Assembly (NCBI GenBank): GCA_963739375.1
Contig: CAVUAF010000003.1
Location: forward strand, 62,001 to 126,000
Length of the DNA stretch: 64,000 nucleotides
From: CAVUAF01 sp963739375
GTDB taxonomy: Bacteria; Acidobacteriota; Terriglobia; Terriglobales; Acidobacteriaceae
Reading direction: 5' to 3'
Both the position numbers and the translations under genes were made by a program. The notes beneath the pieces were generated by a model. It was not told the origin of the DNA. It did not search any database and saw nothing but the letters and a program-made list of their open reading frames with translations. The first letter of the stretch is position 1, and every line of letters begins with the position of its first letter. Positions 31,068 to 40,043 of this stretch are shown here, one piece after another.

Positions 31068-32039
31068 TTACACGGTGGCTGCGGCGTCCTGCCGCACCAC
31101 CTCGGCCAGCAGTGCCGGTTCCACGTTGCCGCCGCTGACCACCACCGCGATATCGCCCTTGCCCCCGACTTCCTCGGGGTGAAACAGCGCCGCTGCCGGG
31201 GCCACCGCGCCGCTGGGCTCGGCCACGATTTTCCCCTCCAGCAGCAGGCGGCGCATCGCGCCGCGAATCTCGTCTTCCTTCACACTGATAACGCCATCCA
31301 TGAAACGGCGGAGGTGCTCGAAGTTGATGGGGCCAACGCTCTGCGTGCGCAAGCCGTCGGCCAGGGTGCGTGAGGTCTGCTCAGCCGACCACTGCACCAG
31401 CCGGCCGGAGCGGAGGCTCTCGCATGCGTCCGCGGCCAGCTCGGGCTCGGCGCCGAGGACGCGCACGGCGGGATTCGTGAGCTTCGTGGCGGCGGCGATG
31501 CCGCTGCTCAAGCCGCCGCCACCGATAGGCGCGATGATTACCCCGATCGCGGGCTGGTCTTCCAGGATCTCCAGCGCCAGCGTTCCCTGCCCGGCGATGA
31601 TGCGCTCGTCGTTGTACGGCGGCACGACGCAGTAGCCATGCTCATGCGCCAGCTCTTCCGCCTTTTGCTGGCGCTCCGAGCTGGCGGGACCGACGAAAAC
31701 GATCTCCGCGCCCAGCGCGCGTGTGCTCTCCACTTTGATCGGCGGCGCCGCGCGCGGCATGACGACGACCGCCCTTACCCCCAGGGCGCGGGCCGCATAC
31801 GCTACGCCCTGCGCATGGTTGCCGCTGGAGTAGGTGATGACCCCGCGCCGGCGCTCGGCGTCGCTGAGGGTGGCGATCTTGTTGTAAGCGCCGCGCAGCT
31901 TGAACGAGCCGATGGGCTGCAGGCTCTCCAGCTTGAGGTAAATGGCGCGCGGCCCGGCGCTCCACAGCCGCACCAGCGGCGTACGCACGGCCACGCCCTG
32001 CAGGCGCTCACGGGCGGCGCGGATGTCGTCGAGGGTCAC
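31068..32039 (-). CDS. Threonine/serine dehydratase (PLP fold type II)
   Basis: About 324 residues from GTG 32039 (VTLDDIRAARERLQGVAVRTPL), overlapping the upstream hydrolase stop as GTGA. Deaminates threonine to 2-oxobutyrate (or serine to pyruvate). PLP Lys in IGSFKLRGAYNKI, the phosphate loop GGGGLSSG, and the asparagine loop SSGNHAQGVA are present. The regulatory ACT domain of biosynthetic IlvA is absent, so the catabolic or broad-specificity type is more likely. The start is chosen because it removes a non-homologous upstream extension and is coupled. Confidence 0.9.
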   Translation of the reverse strand: MTLDDIRAARERLQGVAVRTPLVRLWSAGPRAIYLKLESLQPIGSFKLRGAYNKIATLSDAERRRGVITYSSGNHAQGVAYAARALGVRAVVVMPRAAPPIKVESTRALGAEIVFVGPASSERQQKAEELAHEHGYCVVPPYNDERIIAGQGTLALEILEDQPAIGVIIAPIGGGGLSSGIAAATKLTNPAVRVLGAEPELAADACESLRSGRLVQWSAEQTSRTLADGLRTQSVGPINFEHLRRFMDGVISVKEDEIRGAMRRLLLEGKIVAEPSGAVAPAAALFHPEEVGGKGDIAVVVSGGNVEPALLAEVVRQDAAATV

Positions 32040-33214
32040 CAATCGGGGCGGCGTCCTTTCGGCGCGGCGTGCGCGGTCTCCAGCAGCTCCGCCGTCCAGT
32101 GTACAAGCGCGAAACGGTCGCGTGCGGTCGGCTTGCCGCTCATCGCGACATGGCTGACGGCGCGGCTTACCAGCGCCGCCTGCAACTGGGCGCGCGGCAC
32201 CTCGCGCTCCAGCCACAGCATCTCGGAGGCGGGGATGACGTCGTCGCCCTCGCCGTGCAGGAGCAACACCGGCGCCCCGAGGGCGCCCAGCTTCCCATGC
32301 GGTGAAACGCGCTCCATCTCGTCACGATGGTGCTCGATCTCGGCGAGCAGCGCCGCATCCAGCCAGCCGCGCCGGTGCGCGAAGATGTCTTCCATCTTCT
32401 GCCGCGCTTCCGGCGCCAGCGTCTGCGCCAGGGCGCGGGCGTCGGTGGGACGCTCGGCCAGGTATAGCCGGATAGCTTCGTGTGCGGTGGCGCGGTCGGC
32501 GGGCGCGAAGAAGTAGTCGATGTGCGAGTAAGCCACCACCAGCTCGCCGTACTCGTGCGGTGCCAGGTGCTGCATGCTCCCATCCGGACGCGGCGCCTCG
32601 CCGGTCACGAAGAAGCGCATCACCCGGCTGAGGTCATCGTGGGCGCCAACGGCGGCCACCAAGGCGATGGAATCCGCCCAGCGCGGGTCGGCCGCCGCCA
32701 GCAGTGCCAGGCCGCCGGCAAAGCTCAGGCCGAGGATGCCTACGCGCCGCGCGCCGGTCGCGGCAGCCAGTGCCCGCGCCGTGTCGCCGGCCAGCACCTC
32801 GCTGGATTCGTCCACGCGATAATCGGCGAAGCCGGGCAGCTGCGGCGTGAGCACGATCATGCCGGCAGCCGCCAACGCCCGCGAAAAGCCCACCAGCCGC
32901 GGTTCGTCCATCCCCAGGCGGTGCACGCCGTGCAGGATGACCATGACGGGCGCAGCGTCGAGATCGGTCGGCCAGTAGAGGCGCGCGTCAATGGCGCCGC
33001 TTGCCGCGCGGACGGTGACGCGCTTCTCCTGCACCGGGTGGGTGCCGCCGGCGAGCAGCCCGCGCGGGGTCTCGCCTTGCAGCCGCTCGAGCACCGCGAC
33101 GGCTTCCAGGTGCCGCGCGACGGGCCGCGCGGCCACCACGCCCAGCGCCACCACCGCGGCCAGCGTGGGCCCGATCCACGAGCGGCGCGCGGCGGTCGAG
33201 CGGGGCGGCGGCAT
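32036..33214 (-). CDS. Alpha/beta hydrolase, membrane-anchored
   Basis: 392 residues. A signal-anchor-like hydrophobic stretch (TLAAVVALGVVAA) is followed by an alpha/beta hydrolase fold. The nucleophile elbow is ILGLSFAGGLALL (GxSxG) near residue 165; the oxyanion region is MVILHGVHRLG; the acid and base are candidates in VLLLHGEGDDVIPASE and VSHVAMSG. The substrate is not predicted. It overlaps the dehydratase start by 4 bp (GTGA) and lies just downstream of the RNase J gene. Confidence 0.82.
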   Translation of the reverse strand: MPPPRSTAARRSWIGPTLAAVVALGVVAARPVARHLEAVAVLERLQGETPRGLLAGGTHPVQEKRVTVRAASGAIDARLYWPTDLDAAPVMVILHGVHRLGMDEPRLVGFSRALAAAGMIVLTPQLPGFADYRVDESSEVLAGDTARALAAATGARRVGILGLSFAGGLALLAAADPRWADSIALVAAVGAHDDLSRVMRFFVTGEAPRPDGSMQHLAPHEYGELVVAYSHIDYFFAPADRATAHEAIRLYLAERPTDARALAQTLAPEARQKMEDIFAHRRGWLDAALLAEIEHHRDEMERVSPHGKLGALGAPVLLLHGEGDDVIPASEMLWLEREVPRAQLQAALVSRAVSHVAMSGKPTARDRFALVHWTAELLETAHAAPKGRRPDW

Positions 33215-33228
33215 AGCGAAGGGGCGCT

Positions 33229-34900
33229 TCAGATTTCGAGGATCACCGGCATGATCAGCGGCCGGCGTTGCGTGCTCTTCACGATGAAGCGCTTCAGGTC
33301 CTGGCGGATCTTCTCCTTGATCACGCCATAGTCGCGCTTCTCTTCGTCGCTGGAGAGTTCCAGCGTCTGCATGACGGTATCGCGCGCGCTGCTGAGGAAG
33401 CCGTCTTCGACGTTGGCGGCCGCAAAGCCGCGCATCACGATCTCCGGCGCGCTCTCGACGCGGCCGGTCAGCTTGTTGATGGCGATGATGGGCAGCACGA
33501 TGCCGTCCTCGCTCAGGTGGCGGCGGTCGCGGATGACCAGGTCTTCCACCACCTCGCCCCTCGAGCCGGAGTCAATGCAGACGCGGCCGACGTTGACGCG
33601 CCCCGCTTTGCGCGCGCCCAGTTCGTCGAACTCCAGGAGGTCGCCGCTCTCGATCATCAGGACCGAGCCCACCGCGCCGTGCATGGCGCCCGCCAGTCTC
33701 GGCGTGACGCCGCAGCTGCCGGTACTCGCCGTGTATGGGAATGAAGTAGCGCGGCTTCACCAGGTTGATGATGAGCTTCAGCTCTTCCTGGCTGGCGTGG
33801 CCGCTGACGTGCACCGGCGGCGACGAGCCGTCTTCGTACACCACGTGCGCCCCGCGGCGGTAGAGGTGGTCGATGATGCGGTAGATCGCCTTCTCGTTGC
33901 CGGGAATGATGCGCGACGAGAGCATCACCGTGTCGCCGGGCTCGATGCGCGCGTGCTTGTGGTTGTCCACCGCGGCCCGCGACAGCGCCGACATCGGTTC
34001 CCCCTGCGTGCCGCTGATCAGCACGCACACCTTTTCCGGCGCGGTGTTCCTGATGTCGCCGGGATGGATGAGCCAGCCGTCGGGAACGTCCAGGTAGCCC
34101 AGGTCCTGCGCGATCTCGGTGGATTCGTTCATCGAGCGCCCCACCAGCGCCACCTTGCGGTTGTATTCGTAGGCCAGCTCGATCGCCAGCTTGATGCGGT
34201 GGATCGAGGACGAGAAGCAGGAGATGAACAGGCGGCGGTCGGCGGCGCGGAAGACCTCGTCGAACTTGCGGCGCACGGCACGCTCGCTGGGCGTGTAGCC
34301 GGGGCGCTCCACGTTGGTCGAGTCCTGAAACAGCGCCAGCACGCCCTGCTTGCCGTATTCGGCGAAGCTGTGCAGGTCGAAGAGGCGGTTGTCGGTCGGG
34401 GTCGGGTCCACCTTGAAGTCGCCGGTATGGATGATGATGCCGAGCGGGGTGTGGATCGCCAGCGCCACGCAGTCCACCAGGCTGTGCGTCACCTGGATGG
34501 GGTGGATGGTGAAGGGGCCGATGTTGAAGCGGCGCCCGGCGCGGATTTCGTTGAGCGTCGTCTTGTCGAGCAGGCCGTGCTCTTCCAGCTTGTTTTCCAC
34601 GTAGGCAAGCGTGAACTCGGTGGCATACACCGGCACGTTCAGCTCGGAGAGGATCCAGGGCAGCGCGCCGATGTGGTCTTCGTGGCCATGGGTGAGCACG
34701 ATGGCGCGCACGTGCTTGCGGTTCTCGATCAGGTAGCTAATGTCGGGAACCACGATGTCCACGCCCAGCAACTCGGCCTCGGGAAACATCAGGCCGGCGT
34801 CGATGACGATGATGTCGTCGCCCCAGCGCACGGCCATGCAGTTCATGCCGAACTCGCCGAGTCCGCCGAGGGGGACGACATGGAGCTTAGGGCTGGGCAT
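33229..34900 (-). CDS. Ribonuclease J (one frameshift)
   Basis: Metallo-beta-lactamase/beta-CASP ribonuclease that processes and degrades RNA 5'-3' and endonucleolytically. Start ATG 34900 (MPSPKLHVVPLGGLGEFGMN). The Zn-binding HGHEDHIGAL motif is at about residue 74, followed by beta-CASP features ALFQDSTNVERPGYTPSE, VLISGTQGEPMSAL and HVSGHASQEELKL, and YFIPIHGEYRQLRRHA near residue 380. An extra base near 33697 shifts the frame directly after this; the C-terminal domain continues to 33229 (HGAVGSVLMIESGDLLEFDE). Repaired length about 556 residues, typical. The RNase J type (rnjA or rnjB) cannot be decided. Confidence 0.93.
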
Positions 34901-34944
34901 AGGAAACCCTCGATGCTAGCACAGTGGCGAACCGGCGTTTCCGG

Positions 34945-34950
34945 TATAGT
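34945..34950 (+). promoter_or_regulatory. Putative -10 box of moaA
   Basis: TATAGT, 27 bases upstream of ATG 34977. It overlaps a TTG that could be read as an earlier start, which argues for ATG 34977. Confidence 0.5.
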
Positions 34951-34976
34951 TGAGCGCGTCTCTCGCGCCAGCCTGC

Positions 34977-36017
34977 ATGCCTGAACCGGGCGCCAATCCG
35001 CTGCACGACACCTGCGGCCGCACTTTGCGCAGCCTGCGCATTTCCGTGACCGACCGCTGCAACCTGCGCTGCGAATATTGCATGCCGCAGGAGGAGTACA
35101 TCTGGCTGGAGCGCAGCGAACTGCTTAGCTTCGAGGAGATCGCGGCGCTGGCCGAGGTGTTTCGCGGGCTGGGCGTGGCCCGCCTGCGTATCACCGGCGG
35201 CGAGCCGCTGCTGCGCCGCGACCTGGAGCGTCTGGTGGAGTTGCTGGCGGGCGGCCATCGCTTCGCCGACCTCGCGCTCACCACCAACGGGCTGCTCCTG
35301 CCCCGCGTGGCGCGCGCGCTGCATGCCGCGGGCCTGCGGCGCCTGACCATCAGCCTCGACACGCTGCGCCGCGAGCGTTTTCAGCAGCTCACGCGCCGCG
35401 ATGCGCTGCCCGACGTGCTGGGCGGTATCGCGGCGGCGCGCGACGCCGGCTTCAGCGGCACCAAGCTCAACGCCGTCATCATGCGCGGCTGCAACGAGGA
35501 CGAACTCGTCGATCTCATTGAATTCGGCCGCGCCAACCAGATCGAAGTCCGCTTCATCGAGTACATGGACGTAGGCGGGGCTCTGCGCTGGTCGGCGAAT
35601 CAGGTGGTTTCGCGGCGCGAGATGCTCGATGTCATCGCCGCGCGCTACGGACCGGTCGAGCCGCACGGCCAGCAAGGCGCGGCGCCCGCCGAGCGCTACC
35701 GGCTGGCGGATGGCACCATTTTCGGCATTATTTCGTCCACCACCGAGCCATTCTGCGGCGCCTGCGACCGCGGGCGCCTCACCGCCGACGGCATCTTCCT
35801 CCTGTGCCTGTACGCGCGGCAGGGGATTGACCTGAAGCGCTTGTTGCGCGGCGGCGCGCCGGCCGCAGAAATTGCCGCCGCCATCGCCGGCGCCTGGTCG
35901 GACCGCACGGACCGCGGTGCCGAGGAGCGGCTGCGCGTGATACGCCGCGAGCCTCTCTTTCAGATTCAGGAGCTGCGCAGCGACGTCCACCGCGAGATGC
36001 ATACCCGCGGCGGCTGA
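34977..36017 (+). CDS. moaA: GTP 3',8-cyclase (molybdenum cofactor synthesis)
   Basis: Radical-SAM enzyme starting molybdenum cofactor synthesis from GTP. About 346 residues from ATG 34977 (MPEPGANPLHDTCGRTLRSL). The N-terminal cluster CX3CX2C is in RCNLRCEYCMPQEEY; the GGEPLL motif follows. The second cluster is CX2CX13C (FCGACDRGRLTADGIFLLC). The C-terminus ends in a Gly-Gly pair (HTRGG), as MoaA requires for its function. No other moa genes are within the window. Confidence 0.96.
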   Translation: MPEPGANPLHDTCGRTLRSLRISVTDRCNLRCEYCMPQEEYIWLERSELLSFEEIAALAEVFRGLGVARLRITGGEPLLRRDLERLVELLAGGHRFADLALTTNGLLLPRVARALHAAGLRRLTISLDTLRRERFQQLTRRDALPDVLGGIAAARDAGFSGTKLNAVIMRGCNEDELVDLIEFGRANQIEVRFIEYMDVGGALRWSANQVVSRREMLDVIAARYGPVEPHGQQGAAPAERYRLADGTIFGIISSTTEPFCGACDRGRLTADGIFLLCLYARQGIDLKRLLRGGAPAAEIAAAIAGAWSDRTDRGAEERLRVIRREPLFQIQELRSDVHREMHTRGG

Positions 36018-36040
36018 GCGCGCCTCCCGTCGACCGATTG

Positions 36041-36079
36041 AGATGTCATCCCGAGGCGCGCAGCGGCGAGGGACCGCGG
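36041..36079. repeat. Word repeat 'GTCATCCCGAG...GAGGGACC'
   Basis: The segment tgtcatcccgaggcgcg followed by cagcggcgagggaccgcgg resembles dispersed non-coding repeats ('TGTCATCCTGAG...') seen in many Acidobacteriota and other soil bacteria; a related word (catcctgaggtcgcg) occurs at about 36212-36226. It sits between moaA and tRNA-Gly. Confidence 0.5.
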
Positions 36080-36084
36080 TTTTA

Positions 36085-36158
36085 TGGAGCGGGGTACGGG
36101 AGTCGAACCCGTTTCACAGGCTTGGGAAGCCTGGGCACAACCGATATACCAACCCCGC
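36085..36158 (-). tRNA. tRNA-Gly (anticodon CCC)
   Basis: Read on the minus strand the gene starts GCGGGGTTGG at 36158. A 7-bp acceptor stem (GCGGGGT with ACCCCGC), an anticodon arm CAGGC-TTCCCAA-GCCTG with anticodon CCC, and a T arm with GGGTTCGACTCCC are present. The 3' CCA is encoded (36085-36087). 74 nt including CCA, normal for tRNA-Gly. Confidence 0.95.
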
Positions 36159-36278
36159 TCAATGGGGGGGCGACTTTCCGAGTCTAGCACGCGCTTTCCC
36201 CCGGAACGCCATCCTGAGGTCGCGTGCTCCCGTCCGCCAAGGCGCTGAATTTAGTAAGATAGCGGCCGAGAATCCCAC

Positions 36279-36605
36279 ATGAATCTTGGCATGCCAGAGA
36301 TGATCTTCATCTTCCTGCTGGCCCTCATCATTTTCGGGCCGCGGAAGCTGCCGGAGATCGGGCGCCAGCTGGGCAAAGCGATGCTGGAATTCAAGCGTGC
36401 CAGCAACACCTTCCAGACGCAGCTCGAGGACGAGATTCGCCAGCTCGAACTGCACGAGAACCGGGCCAAGACCATCCACGCCGTGCCGGTGCCGCCGCCG
36501 GAGGGAACCGTGACCTACACCGGCGCCGGCATGGCCGAAGGGGCCGTGGGCCACACGCCGGAGGCGGTGGGGCAGAGCGGCACCAGCCAGGGCCACGATG
36601 CCTGA
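36279..36605 (+). CDS. Sec-independent protein translocase, TatA/TatB type
   Basis: 108 residues: N-terminal membrane helix (MIFIFLLALIIFGPRKLPEIG) with the FGP hinge, then an amphipathic helix (QLGKAMLEFKRASNTFQTQ) and a charged tail. Part of the twin-arginine export complex with TatC encoded next (8-bp overlap, ATGCCTGA). The Pro-rich tail (VPVPPPEGTVTY) is long for TatA and more like TatB. TatA and TatB cannot be fully distinguished. Confidence 0.92.
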   Translation: MNLGMPEMIFIFLLALIIFGPRKLPEIGRQLGKAMLEFKRASNTFQTQLEDEIRQLELHENRAKTIHAVPVPPPEGTVTYTGAGMAEGAVGHTPEAVGQSGTSQGHDA

Positions 36606-37384
36606 TTCCGAACCGCAGCCGGTCCCCGAACATCGCGAACTGGGCAGCATGAGCTTCCTCGAGCGACCTCGAGGAACTGCGCCGCCGCCTCATCTGGGCC
36701 CTGGTCTGGGTAGCGGCCGGTTTTGGCGTGTGCTGGTGGAAAGCCGACCTTATCTACCGCTACATGAAGGTGCCGATTGACGCCGCGCTGAAGGCCCACC
36801 ATCTCAGCACCGATCTCGTCTATACCAATCCGACCGAGCCCTTCAACATGTACCTGAAGGTCGGCTTGATCGCCGGGCTGTTCGTGGCTTCGCCCTTCGT
36901 GCTCTACCAGGTGTGGGCCTTCATTGCGCCGGGACTCTACCGGCACGAGAAACGCTACGTCCTGCCCTTCATGTTCAGCACCGTGGGGCTGTTCCTGGCG
37001 GGCGGGTTCTTCGCCTATCGCATCGTGTTCCCGGCGGCGCTCGATTTTCTCATCGGCTACGGCGAGCAGTTCAAGCCCATGGTGACGATCGGCGAGTACA
37101 CCGACCTCTTCCTGACCATCATCGTCGGCCTGGGGATCGTCTTTGAGCTGCCGATTCTCGTCTTCTTTCTTTCGCTGATGGGCATCGTCAGCGCCGGCTG
37201 GATGTGGCGGAACCTGCGCTATTCCATCCTGGTGATTTTCATCATCGCCGCCATCGTGACCCCCACCACCGACATCATGAACATGTGCATCTTCGCCGCT
37301 CCCATGGTGGCGCTGTACGTGGTGAGCATCGCGATTGCCTGGCTGGTGCATCCGAATCGGCGGAAGGCGAAGTCGAAGGCGTAG
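36598..37384 (+). CDS. tatC: Twin-arginine translocase subunit TatC (one frameshift)
   Basis: The receptor and core of the Tat export machine. It begins MPDSEPQPVPEHRELGSMSFLE; one extra base at about 36664 shifts the frame before LEELRRRLIWAL, after which the frame continues with six membrane helices, FNMYLKVGLIAGLFVASPFV, RYVLPFMFSTVGLFLAGGFF and TPTTDIMNMCIFAAPMVALY. The Pro and Glu typical of TatC (ASPFVLYQVWAFIAPGLY) are present. Repaired length about 261 residues, typical. Overlaps the TatA/B gene by 8 bp. Confidence 0.93.
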
Positions 37385-37399
37385 CCCACAGCGGAGGCA

Positions 37400-38407
37400 A
37401 TGAGCATGACGGCTCCCCGCAGCGCGTCGTATCCTCGGTGGATGCGCAGGCATGTCGGCGGAATTCTCCTGCTCGCGGTTTTCCTGGCGGGGTGCAGGGC
37501 CTCGCGCACGGTGAGTGCATCGTCGCCGGGGCCGGTTACAGTGGCCGCTGCGCCGCAGCCGGCGGCGAAGTCGGTCAGCGCGGCGCCGCTGCACGTCGAC
37601 GCCAATCGTGTCATGCAGTACACCAGCGAGCTGGTCTCGCTGGGGCCGCGGCCCATCGGCAGTGCCGGACACCAGAAGGCGCTGCAGTACTTGAAGTCGC
37701 GCCTCACCCGCGACCAGGTGGAAGAAGACAGTTTCACCGCGCAGACCCCGGCCGGCGCCTTCCCCATGACCAACCTGATCGCCAAGTTCCCCGGCACCAA
37801 GGACGGGATCGTGGTGGTCGCCTCGCACTACGACACCAATTACCCGCTGCGCAACACGAAGTTCATCGGCGCCAACGATGGCGCCTGCACCAGCGCCCTG
37901 TTGCTGGAGTTCGCCAACCAGCTCCGCGGCAAGAAGCGCGAAGGCTACGCCGTCTGGCTGGTCTGGACCGACGGCGAAGAGGCGGTGCAGGAGTGGACGG
38001 ACGAGGACAGCCTGTACGGGACGAAGCACCTGGCAGCGAAGTGGCAGGCTGACGGCACCGCGAAAAAAATCAAGGGTCTGCTGGTGGCCGACATGATCGG
38101 CGACGCCGACCTCGACATCGCCAAGGACACGAACTCCACCCCCTGGGTGCTGGAGATGGTGTACCGCGCCGCCACCGAGCTAGGCTACCAGTCGCATTTC
38201 TTCCAGTCGGAATTGGGCGTGAAGGACGACCATCTGCCCTTCGCGCGTATCGGCGTGCCGGTGGCCGATGTCATCGACCTCGACTACGGCTACGAAAACG
38301 CCTATCACCACACCACCGACGACACCCTCGACAAGCTCAGCACCCGCAGCCTGCAAATCTCCGGCGACGTGATCCTGCGCACCCTCCAGCTGCTCGACGC
38401 TCGCTGA
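37400..38407 (+). CDS. M28-family zinc peptidase or glutaminyl-cyclase-like lipoprotein
   Basis: 335 residues. A signal sequence with lipobox LAGC near residue 34 anchors it to the membrane. The Zn ligands of M28/glutaminyl cyclases are visible: His in VVASHYDTNYP, Asp in GANDGACTSALL, Glu in WTDGEEAVQEW, Asp in LVADMIGDADLD and His in AYHHTTDDT. Either an aminopeptidase or a peptide cyclase; the WTDGEEA and YHHTTDDT arrangement is close to the cyclase-like group. Start ATG 37400 follows GGAGG. Confidence 0.85.
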   Translation: MSMTAPRSASYPRWMRRHVGGILLLAVFLAGCRASRTVSASSPGPVTVAAAPQPAAKSVSAAPLHVDANRVMQYTSELVSLGPRPIGSAGHQKALQYLKSRLTRDQVEEDSFTAQTPAGAFPMTNLIAKFPGTKDGIVVVASHYDTNYPLRNTKFIGANDGACTSALLLEFANQLRGKKREGYAVWLVWTDGEEAVQEWTDEDSLYGTKHLAAKWQADGTAKKIKGLLVADMIGDADLDIAKDTNSTPWVLEMVYRAATELGYQSHFFQSELGVKDDHLPFARIGVPVADVIDLDYGYENAYHHTTDDTLDKLSTRSLQISGDVILRTLQLLDAR

Positions 38408-38420
38408 ACGCTGAGTGGGG

Positions 38421-38462
38421 GCTAGAAGCTAGAAGCCAGAAGCTAGAAGCTAGAAGCTAGCT
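38421..38462. repeat. Tandem 'AGAAGCT' word repeat between convergent genes
   Basis: CTAGAAGC repeats about five times (gctagaagctagaagcc, agaagctagaagctag). CTAG is self-complementary, so the block can fold or pair with the inverted tract at 56218-56322. It lies in the 60-bp gap between the M28 peptidase and the symporter. Confidence 0.7.
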
Positions 38463-38466
38463 CTTC

Positions 38467-39891
38467 CTACAGCGCCTCCAGCGCGGCGGGCGAAGGCGGC
38501 TCGCTGCCGAAGTCACCCTCCCAGCGCGCGATCACGACGGTGGCAAGGCAGTTGCCCACCACGTTGACCGAAGTGCGCGCCATGTCCATGAGCTGGTCGA
38601 TGCCCAGCAGGATGAACACCGGCTCGGTGGGCAGACCGAAGGAAGGCACCGTCGCCAGCAGGATGACGATGGCGGCGCGCGACACCCCGGCCACGCCTTT
38701 GCTGGTGAGCATCAGGGTCAGCATCATCACCACCTGCTGGCCGAGCGTCATGTGGATGCCGGCGGCCTGGGCGACGAACACCGACGCCATGGACAGGTAC
38801 AGCGTCGAGCCGTCGAGGTTGAAGCTGTACCCGGTGGGCATGACGAAGGCGACCACGGAGCGCGGTACCCCCATGGCTTCCATCGCCTCCATGGCGCGCG
38901 GCAGCGCCGCCTCCGAGCTGCTGGTGCCGAAGGCGATAGTGGCGGGTTCGGCGACAGCGGCCAGGAAGCGCCGCAGCGGCACCTTGGCCAGCAGCGCCAC
39001 CGGCAGGAACACGAACAGCAGCAGGCAGAGGAGCGAGATGTAGAGCGTCGCCAGCAGTTTCGCCAGGTTCACCAGCACCCCGAATCCGGTCTGCCCCACG
39101 GTATAGGCGATGGCCGCGCCCACCCCCACGGGCGCGAACAGCATGACCACGTTGGTGAATTTGAACATCGTTTCCGCCAGGCTCTCGCAAAAGGCGATCA
39201 TGGGGCGGCGCTTCTCTTCGTCGCGCACCAGGGCCAGCGCGATCGCGAACAGGATGCTGAACACCACCACCTGCAGCACCTGGTTGTCGGCGACCGACTT
39301 GGCGATGTTTTCCGGGAAGATGTGCAGGATCAGCTCCTGCGCACTCTGTTTGGCGGCCGGGAGCTGTTCGCCGGGCGGCGCGGGCGGCAGGTGGACGCCT
39401 TCGCCGGCCCGGCTCAGGTTGATGGCGCCCAGGCCGATCACCAGCGCCAGCGTGGTGATGACCTCAAAATAAATGATGGCCTTGATCCCCATGCGCCCGA
39501 CCTTCTTCAGGTCGGCGTGTCCGGCAATGCCGCTCACCAGCGTGCCGAAGAGCAGCGGCGCGATGATGACGCGGATGAGGCGCAGGAAGATCTGGAAGAG
39601 GACGCGCAGCGAAATCGTGGCGGCAGGCCAGTCGTGGCCGAATTCCACGCCCGCCAGCATGGCGAAGAAAATCCACGCCGTCAGCGAGCGCCGCAGCGTG
39701 CAGTGCACGGCGAGCGCCCCCAGTGCCAGCCAGCGCGCGGTCAGCAGTGCGCCCGGCGAGAGCGCGGTGAAGATCGTCAGGCCGAGCGCCACCGCAGCGA
39801 GCATGAAGAAGGCAATGAGAGCGCCGGCGGCAGGGCGGAGGCCGGGAGGACGGTCGCTGGGCGTGGTGGCCATGGGAGCGAAGCCGGACAT
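38467..39891 (-). CDS. Dicarboxylate/amino acid:cation symporter
   Basis: 474 residues of the DAACS family (GltP/DctA). About eight helices plus two hairpins. The serine-rich motif is AFGTSSSEAALP, and helix 7 and hairpin 2 have VMPTGYSFNLDGSTLYL and VVGNCLATVVIARWEGDF. Imports C4-dicarboxylates or Glu/Asp with protons or sodium; substrate not decided. Start either ATG 39891 or ATG 39873. Convergent with the M28 gene. Confidence 0.93.
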   Translation of the reverse strand: MSGFAPMATTPSDRPPGLRPAAGALIAFFMLAAVALGLTIFTALSPGALLTARWLALGALAVHCTLRRSLTAWIFFAMLAGVEFGHDWPAATISLRVLFQIFLRLIRVIIAPLLFGTLVSGIAGHADLKKVGRMGIKAIIYFEVITTLALVIGLGAINLSRAGEGVHLPPAPPGEQLPAAKQSAQELILHIFPENIAKSVADNQVLQVVVFSILFAIALALVRDEEKRRPMIAFCESLAETMFKFTNVVMLFAPVGVGAAIAYTVGQTGFGVLVNLAKLLATLYISLLCLLLFVFLPVALLAKVPLRRFLAAVAEPATIAFGTSSSEAALPRAMEAMEAMGVPRSVVAFVMPTGYSFNLDGSTLYLSMASVFVAQAAGIHMTLGQQVVMMLTLMLTSKGVAGVSRAAIVILLATVPSFGLPTEPVFILLGIDQLMDMARTSVNVVGNCLATVVIARWEGDFGSEPPSPAALEAL

Positions 39892-39905
39892 GGTAGCAGG
39901 GAAGG

Positions 39906-40042
39906 CAAGCCGCCGTGATGCCCGCCCCGGCCGCGGGCTTTAGCCCCGGGGCACAAATGGGGGAAGCACCGGCCTTTAGGCCGGTGAATCAGTCCGCTCG
40001 CTTCGCGGGCTTCAGCCCCGGGCTCAACCCCCGGGGCCCGGC
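39906..40042. repeat. GC-rich dispersed repeat cluster
   Basis: Two copies of GGGCTT(T/C)AGCCCCGGGG-type palindrome flank a central CCGGCCTTTAGGCCGG palindrome followed by tgaatcagtccgct. It is a chain of palindromic words between the convergent-orientation genes and resembles intergenic palindromes of Acidobacteriota. It would form strong hairpins in either strand. Confidence 0.7.
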
Positions 40043-40043
40043 C

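Noticed and set aside
38421..38462. Possible CRISPR array (regular repeats)
   Set aside because: Units are 8-9 bp without spacers; it is a simple word repeat.
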